From the NCBI RefSeq assembly GCF_019972135.1, contig NZ_BPFI01000001.1, positions 293,106-357,105 of the forward strand: DNA of 64,000 nucleotides, read 5' to 3'. Both the position numbers and the translations under genes were made by a program. Below the pieces are notes generated by a model. It was not told the origin of the DNA, made no database searches, and saw nothing but the letters and a program-made list of their open reading frames with translations. This document shows, piece by piece, positions 60,865-64,000 of this stretch. Position 1 is the first letter of the stretch. The number at the start of each line of letters is the position of its first letter. Source of the DNA: Sulfurovum sp. TSL1 (GTDB lineage Bacteria; Campylobacterota; Campylobacteria; Campylobacterales; Sulfurovaceae).

Positions 60865-63189
60865 TTAGAGTTTCTTATTTTTTAATCTTAATGCATTCAT
60901 GATCACCGATACCGAAGAGAAACTCATTGCAACAGCTGCGATCATGGGAGAGAGCAAAATGCCAAAGAAAGGGTAGAGCACGCCTGCGGCGACAGGCACA
61001 CCTAAAGTATTGTAAATAAAGGCAAAAAAGAGATTTTGTCTGATATTCTTCATGGTTGCCCGGCTAAGATGCACTGCCTTGACGATACCTCTTAAATCAC
61101 CCTTAACAAGCGTGATCCCCGCACTCTCCATAGCAACATCGGTACCTGTTCCCATAGCGATACCTACATGGGACTGCGCCAGTGCAGGGGCATCATTGAT
61201 CCCGTCTCCTGCCATGGCGACGATCTCGCCCTGGTCTTGCAGTGTTTTGATGATGTCTGCTTTGCCTTCGGGGAGTACATCCGCATGCACTTCATCAATA
61301 CCGAGTTTTCTGGCAACAGCATTGGCTGTGGTCAGGTTGTCTCCTGTCATCATTACCACTTTCAGTCCATCTTTGTGCAGTGCATTGATGGCATCTTTTG
61401 TCGTCTCTTTTATAGGGTCTGCCACGGCAATGAGGCCGGCGATCTCATCATCTATGGCGACCAGTACCACAGTTGCACCGTCATCTCTTAAAGATTCAGC
61501 CTTCTCTTTCAAACTGCTTGTATCGATCTCCAAAGATTCAAACAGATGTATGTTACCTATCACCATTGCATGTCCATTGACAACCCCCTTGATACCCTGA
61601 CCGGTGATGGAGTCAAACTCTTTCACCTCAAGCAATGGTATCTTTTGATCGTCTACTTCTTCCATAATGGATAGAGCGATAGGGTGTTCACTTGCATGTT
61701 CAAGAGAAGCACTCAACTGAAGCAGATCATTTTTCTCTATATCTCCGGCTGTTTCTATGGTAATCAGTTTAGGTTTACCCTCTGTCAATGTCCCTGTCTT
61801 GTCGACGATCAGAGTAGTTACTTTTTCCATGATCTCCAACGCTTCGGCATTTTTGATCAGTACCCCGTTAGTGGCTCCTTTCCCCGTACCCACCATGATC
61901 GAAATAGGTGTTGCCAAACCCAAGGCACAGGGGCAGGCTATGATCAGAACAGCTACAGCAGATACCAGTGCGTATGCCAATCTGGGCTCTGGTCCGACAA
62001 AATACCATACAATAAAGGTCAGAATAGATATAAGCACTACGGTCGGTACAAAATAAAAGGAGACAAGGTCTGCGAGTTTCTGTATAGGTGCTCGTGAACG
62101 TTGTGCTTTGGCGACCATATCGATGATCTGTGAGAGCAGGGTATCTGCACCGATCTTTTCTGCCTCCATCACAAGTGTACCGTTGCCATTGATCGTGGCA
62201 CCTATTAGTTTCATGCCTGATGCTTTATTGACAGGGATGGGCTCACCCGTTACCATAGACTCATCCACATGGCTCGCTCCTTCCAGTACGATACCGTCCA
62301 CAGGTATCTTTTCTCCGGGACGGATACGCAGTTTGTCACCTACTTTAACCTCTTGTGTAGAGACCCTCGTTTCCGATCCGTCAGGATGAATGAGCGTGGC
62401 AGTGTTGGGTGCAAGACTGAGAAGCATTTTAATGGCTTCATTGGTTCTTGAACGTGCCCGAAGCTCCAGTACCTGCCCCATCAGCACCAAGGCAGTGATC
62501 ACCGCTGCTGCTTCAAAGTAGACATGTACCGTACCCTCCGTTGAGCGCATCTGTGGCGGGAAAATGGTGGGGAAAAGCAAGGCCACTACACTATAGGTCC
62601 ATGCGACGGAGACACCGAGCGCGATGAGCGTGAACATATTGGGGTTCCAACTTTTTACAGAGTGCCAAGCCCTGACAAAAAAAGGCCAGCCTCCCCAAAG
62701 CACTACAGGGGTCGCCAAAGCAAACTCTATCCAGTATAATGTTTTTGTTGAGAGTTCTTGCGGCAGCAGTGAAGGCATCATATCTGCTACCATCGCCAAG
62801 ACAAAAAGAGGAAGCGCCAGGAACGCAGAGAACCAAAAACGCTGTGTCATTGACGTGAGTTCAATGTTCTCTTCTTCTTGGGCAGCCATCACAGGCTCCA
62901 GTGACATACCGCATATAGGACAGTTTCCCGGTCCATCCTTGATGATCTCCGGATGCATGGGGCAGGTGTATTGTGTCACACCCGGGCTTATGTCACAGCT
63001 GCCCTCAGGGCAGGTCACTGCATCATCTGTCTCTTTTGGATGAATATAGGTCTCTGGCGAGGCGTCAAACTTGCTTTTGCACTGCTCACTGCAGAAGTAG
63101 TAGGTCTCATGATGATAGGCACTTTGATATTTGGAATCCTCTGAAACATCCATACCACACACCACATCTTTGTGAGTCTCTTTCATCAT
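60865..63189 (-). CDS. copA: Copper-translocating P-type ATPase with YHS domain
   Basis: 774 residues. N-terminus: YHS domain ([38 protein letters not shown]). Then a heavy-metal-binding motif ([20 protein letters not shown]). Eight helices, TGE loop ([13 protein letters not shown]), CPC in [47 protein letters not shown], and a final [18 protein letters not shown]. No classical HMA CxxC repeat. Exports Cu(I). Start 63189 or 63186. Confidence 0.94.
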   Translation of the reverse strand: MMKETHKDVVCGMDVSEDSKYQSAYHHETYYFCSEQCKSKFDASPETYIHPKETDDAVTCPEGSCDISPGVTQYTCPMHPEIIKDGPGNCPICGMSLEPVMAAQEEENIELTSMTQRFWFSAFLALPLFVLAMVADMMPSLLPQELSTKTLYWIEFALATPVVLWGGWPFFVRAWHSVKSWNPNMFTLIALGVSVAWTYSVVALLFPTIFPPQMRSTEGTVHVYFEAAAVITALVLMGQVLELRARSRTNEAIKMLLSLAPNTATLIHPDGSETRVSTQEVKVGDKLRIRPGEKIPVDGIVLEGASHVDESMVTGEPIPVNKASGMKLIGATINGNGTLVMEAEKIGADTLLSQIIDMVAKAQRSRAPIQKLADLVSFYFVPTVVLISILTFIVWYFVGPEPRLAYALVSAVAVLIIACPCALGLATPISIMVGTGKGATNGVLIKNAEALEIMEKVTTLIVDKTGTLTEGKPKLITIETAGDIEKNDLLQLSASLEHASEHPIALSIMEEVDDQKIPLLEVKEFDSITGQGIKGVVNGHAMVIGNIHLFESLEIDTSSLKEKAESLRDDGATVVLVAIDDEIAGLIAVADPIKETTKDAINALHKDGLKVVMMTGDNLTTANAVARKLGIDEVHADVLPEGKADIIKTLQDQGEIVAMAGDGINDAPALAQSHVGIAMGTGTDVAMESAGITLVKGDLRGIVKAVHLSRATMKNIRQNLFFAFIYNTLGVPVAAGVLYPFFGILLSPMIAAVAMSFSSVSVIMNALRLKNKKL

Positions 63190-63352
63190 TTTCCTTTTTG
63201 ATTACTATCTTTACAGTCATTTTGTCTATGCTATCATATAAGTGTGTATTGTACGTGCAGATGTGAGTTGGCTGATTTCAAGGAAATAGGAGAGGGGAAA
63301 GTATCTATTTATCAACGATCGTCCTTTTTATCGTATGTTTTGGTATGCTTTG

Positions 63353-64000
63353 TCAGGACCGAAGATGTTTTTTCTTTGCACCTACAAGCCAGTAAGCAAT
63401 GGCCAGTCCGACTATCACTCCGCCTATAATGAGCAGCTCTTCCCCTTTTTCAGAAGAGAGAGAGTATATCAGTACTTTTCTGATGAGGGCTGCCATAGCC
63501 AGCATGATAAACGCACCTATGGCAAAACCTTTGCCCTGAAGGTGGTTTATCTCTTCATGGATAAGCTCGATCGTTGCCCATAGGACAAGCAGGCTTCCAA
63601 GCACTGTCAAGATACCTTCTTCTATCTTCACATCCGTAAACAGTAAGAGATAAATGTCATATAAAAAAAGGCCTATAGAAAAAAAAGCAACGATGGCCAA
63701 CGCAGCCGCCAAAAAATAATTGATATATGAGTTGAACTCTTTCAGTCCGGTTAAGATCTTTTTTTCGATCTTGGACAAAGAGAGAAATCTTCCCAGTTCT
63801 TCTTCTCTGTAGGAACTTGTTAAAGAGTCAAGGTTCATATCTATGATCTTTTCAACAGCATTGATCACTTTAATGTGTTCTTCTTTATTGTCGTAGTCTT
63901 CTTCGATGTGCTTGAGTACAAAGGTTCTGACAAAGGTAAAAGCAGAATTGACATAATGCGTGGGTAGACCGATCTTCATATGTACTTCACCGATCTTATA
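63353..64000 (-). CDS. Protoglobin-like domain fused to PsiE-like membrane domain (5' end outside window)
   Basis: The frame remains open to the right edge (YKIGEVH precedes the first Met at 63979), so the gene is partial. Residues before about 75 match the C-terminal half of a globin-sensor/protoglobin (IGEVHMKIGLPTHYVNSAF with proximal His, then AVEKIIDMNLDSLTSSYREE). The rest has four helices of the PsiE type (YFLAAALAIVAFFSIGLFLY; GILTVLGSLLVLWATIELIH; GFAIGAFIMLAMAALIRKVL; LLIIGGVIVGLAIAYWLVG). A heme-based O2/redox sensor with a membrane output is inferred. Confidence 0.78.
   Translation of the reverse strand, partial: YKIGEVHMKIGLPTHYVNSAFTFVRTFVLKHIEEDYDNKEEHIKVINAVEKIIDMNLDSLTSSYREEELGRFLSLSKIEKKILTGLKEFNSYINYFLAAALAIVAFFSIGLFLYDIYLLLFTDVKIEEGILTVLGSLLVLWATIELIHEEINHLQGKGFAIGAFIMLAMAALIRKVLIYSLSSEKGEELLIIGGVIVGLAIAYWLVGAKKKHLRS

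Noticed and set aside
61052-61600. 182-residue ORF opposite copA
   Set aside because: It is antisense to conserved P-type ATPase motifs and has Ser/Ala-rich antisense composition.
1-64000. tRNA, rRNA and CRISPR arrays
   Set aside because: No T-arm/anticodon cloverleaf, rRNA core sequence or regularly spaced direct repeats were seen in the intergenic regions.

Overview
The window looks like chromosomal DNA of a Campylobacterota member close to Sulfurovum/Sulfurimonas. This is inferred from AT-rich coding, very tight overlapping gene pairs, a NifJ-type pyruvate oxidoreductase, periplasmic HiPIPs and many small epsilonproteobacterial-type conserved proteins; no rRNA or taxonomic marker settles it. 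It opens inside lepA and closes inside a protoglobin-PsiE gene. I saw no tRNA, rRNA, CRISPR array or prophage.

Layout. 1-12.7 kb is core: lepA, a thiamine run (thiD-thiE-THI5-like protein without signal peptide), a RudS-like tRNA desulfidase/outer-membrane protein/photolyase cluster, pdxH, an LPG-synthase-like/GNAT/membrane trio, an NAD(P)-binding DUF2867 protein, a lipocalin and a CbiX-type chelatase. 13.1-21 kb is accessory: an insertion sequence that landed in the loop of a hairpin, a CPBP protease/serine hydrolase pair, then a minus-strand block of foreign-looking, more GC-rich genes (M23 peptidase split by an amber codon, CPBP protease, Acg-like nitroreductase, small membrane protein). 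21-26.7 kb mixes trpB, an ankyrin protein, glutathione peroxidase and an intact copper nitrite reductase (nirK) with decayed fragments of trpB, a DUF3833-like gene and REP-associated transposase. 26.8-41.1 kb is core: rpiB, a TIGR01777 epimerase, hemH-flavoprotein-LytS/LytTR, a proB-like kinase, nifJ with a dihydroorotate-dehydrogenase-like partner, and a PAS-GGDEF-EAL protein.

42-45.8 kb is a second accessory island. Minus-strand genes are separated by attC-like sites, with half-sites matching the integron consensus GTTRRRY just upstream of successive start codons, and no integrase is in view. The island is further invaded by a RAYT transposase and its REP palindromes. REP-like sequences and RAYT scars also occur near 25.3 and 26.8 kb.

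46-64 kb is mostly minus-strand metabolism: an exported FmdE-domain protein, an FMN-binding protein, a DEAD-box helicase with a long leader, a two-gene SMS-type (SmsBC) Fe-S assembly pair next to a full sufBCDE-sufT operon, and a remarkable redox cluster. In that cluster a 2-oxoacid:ferredoxin oxidoreductase gamma-alpha chain is fused behind a cytochrome-b5-like domain and a four-helix DUF2231 membrane domain. It is followed by its beta subunit and preceded by two tandemly duplicated Tat-exported HiPIPs, sodB and copA. This apparently membrane-anchored, heme-bearing oxidoreductase is the most novel-looking system here; the cassette array is the second.
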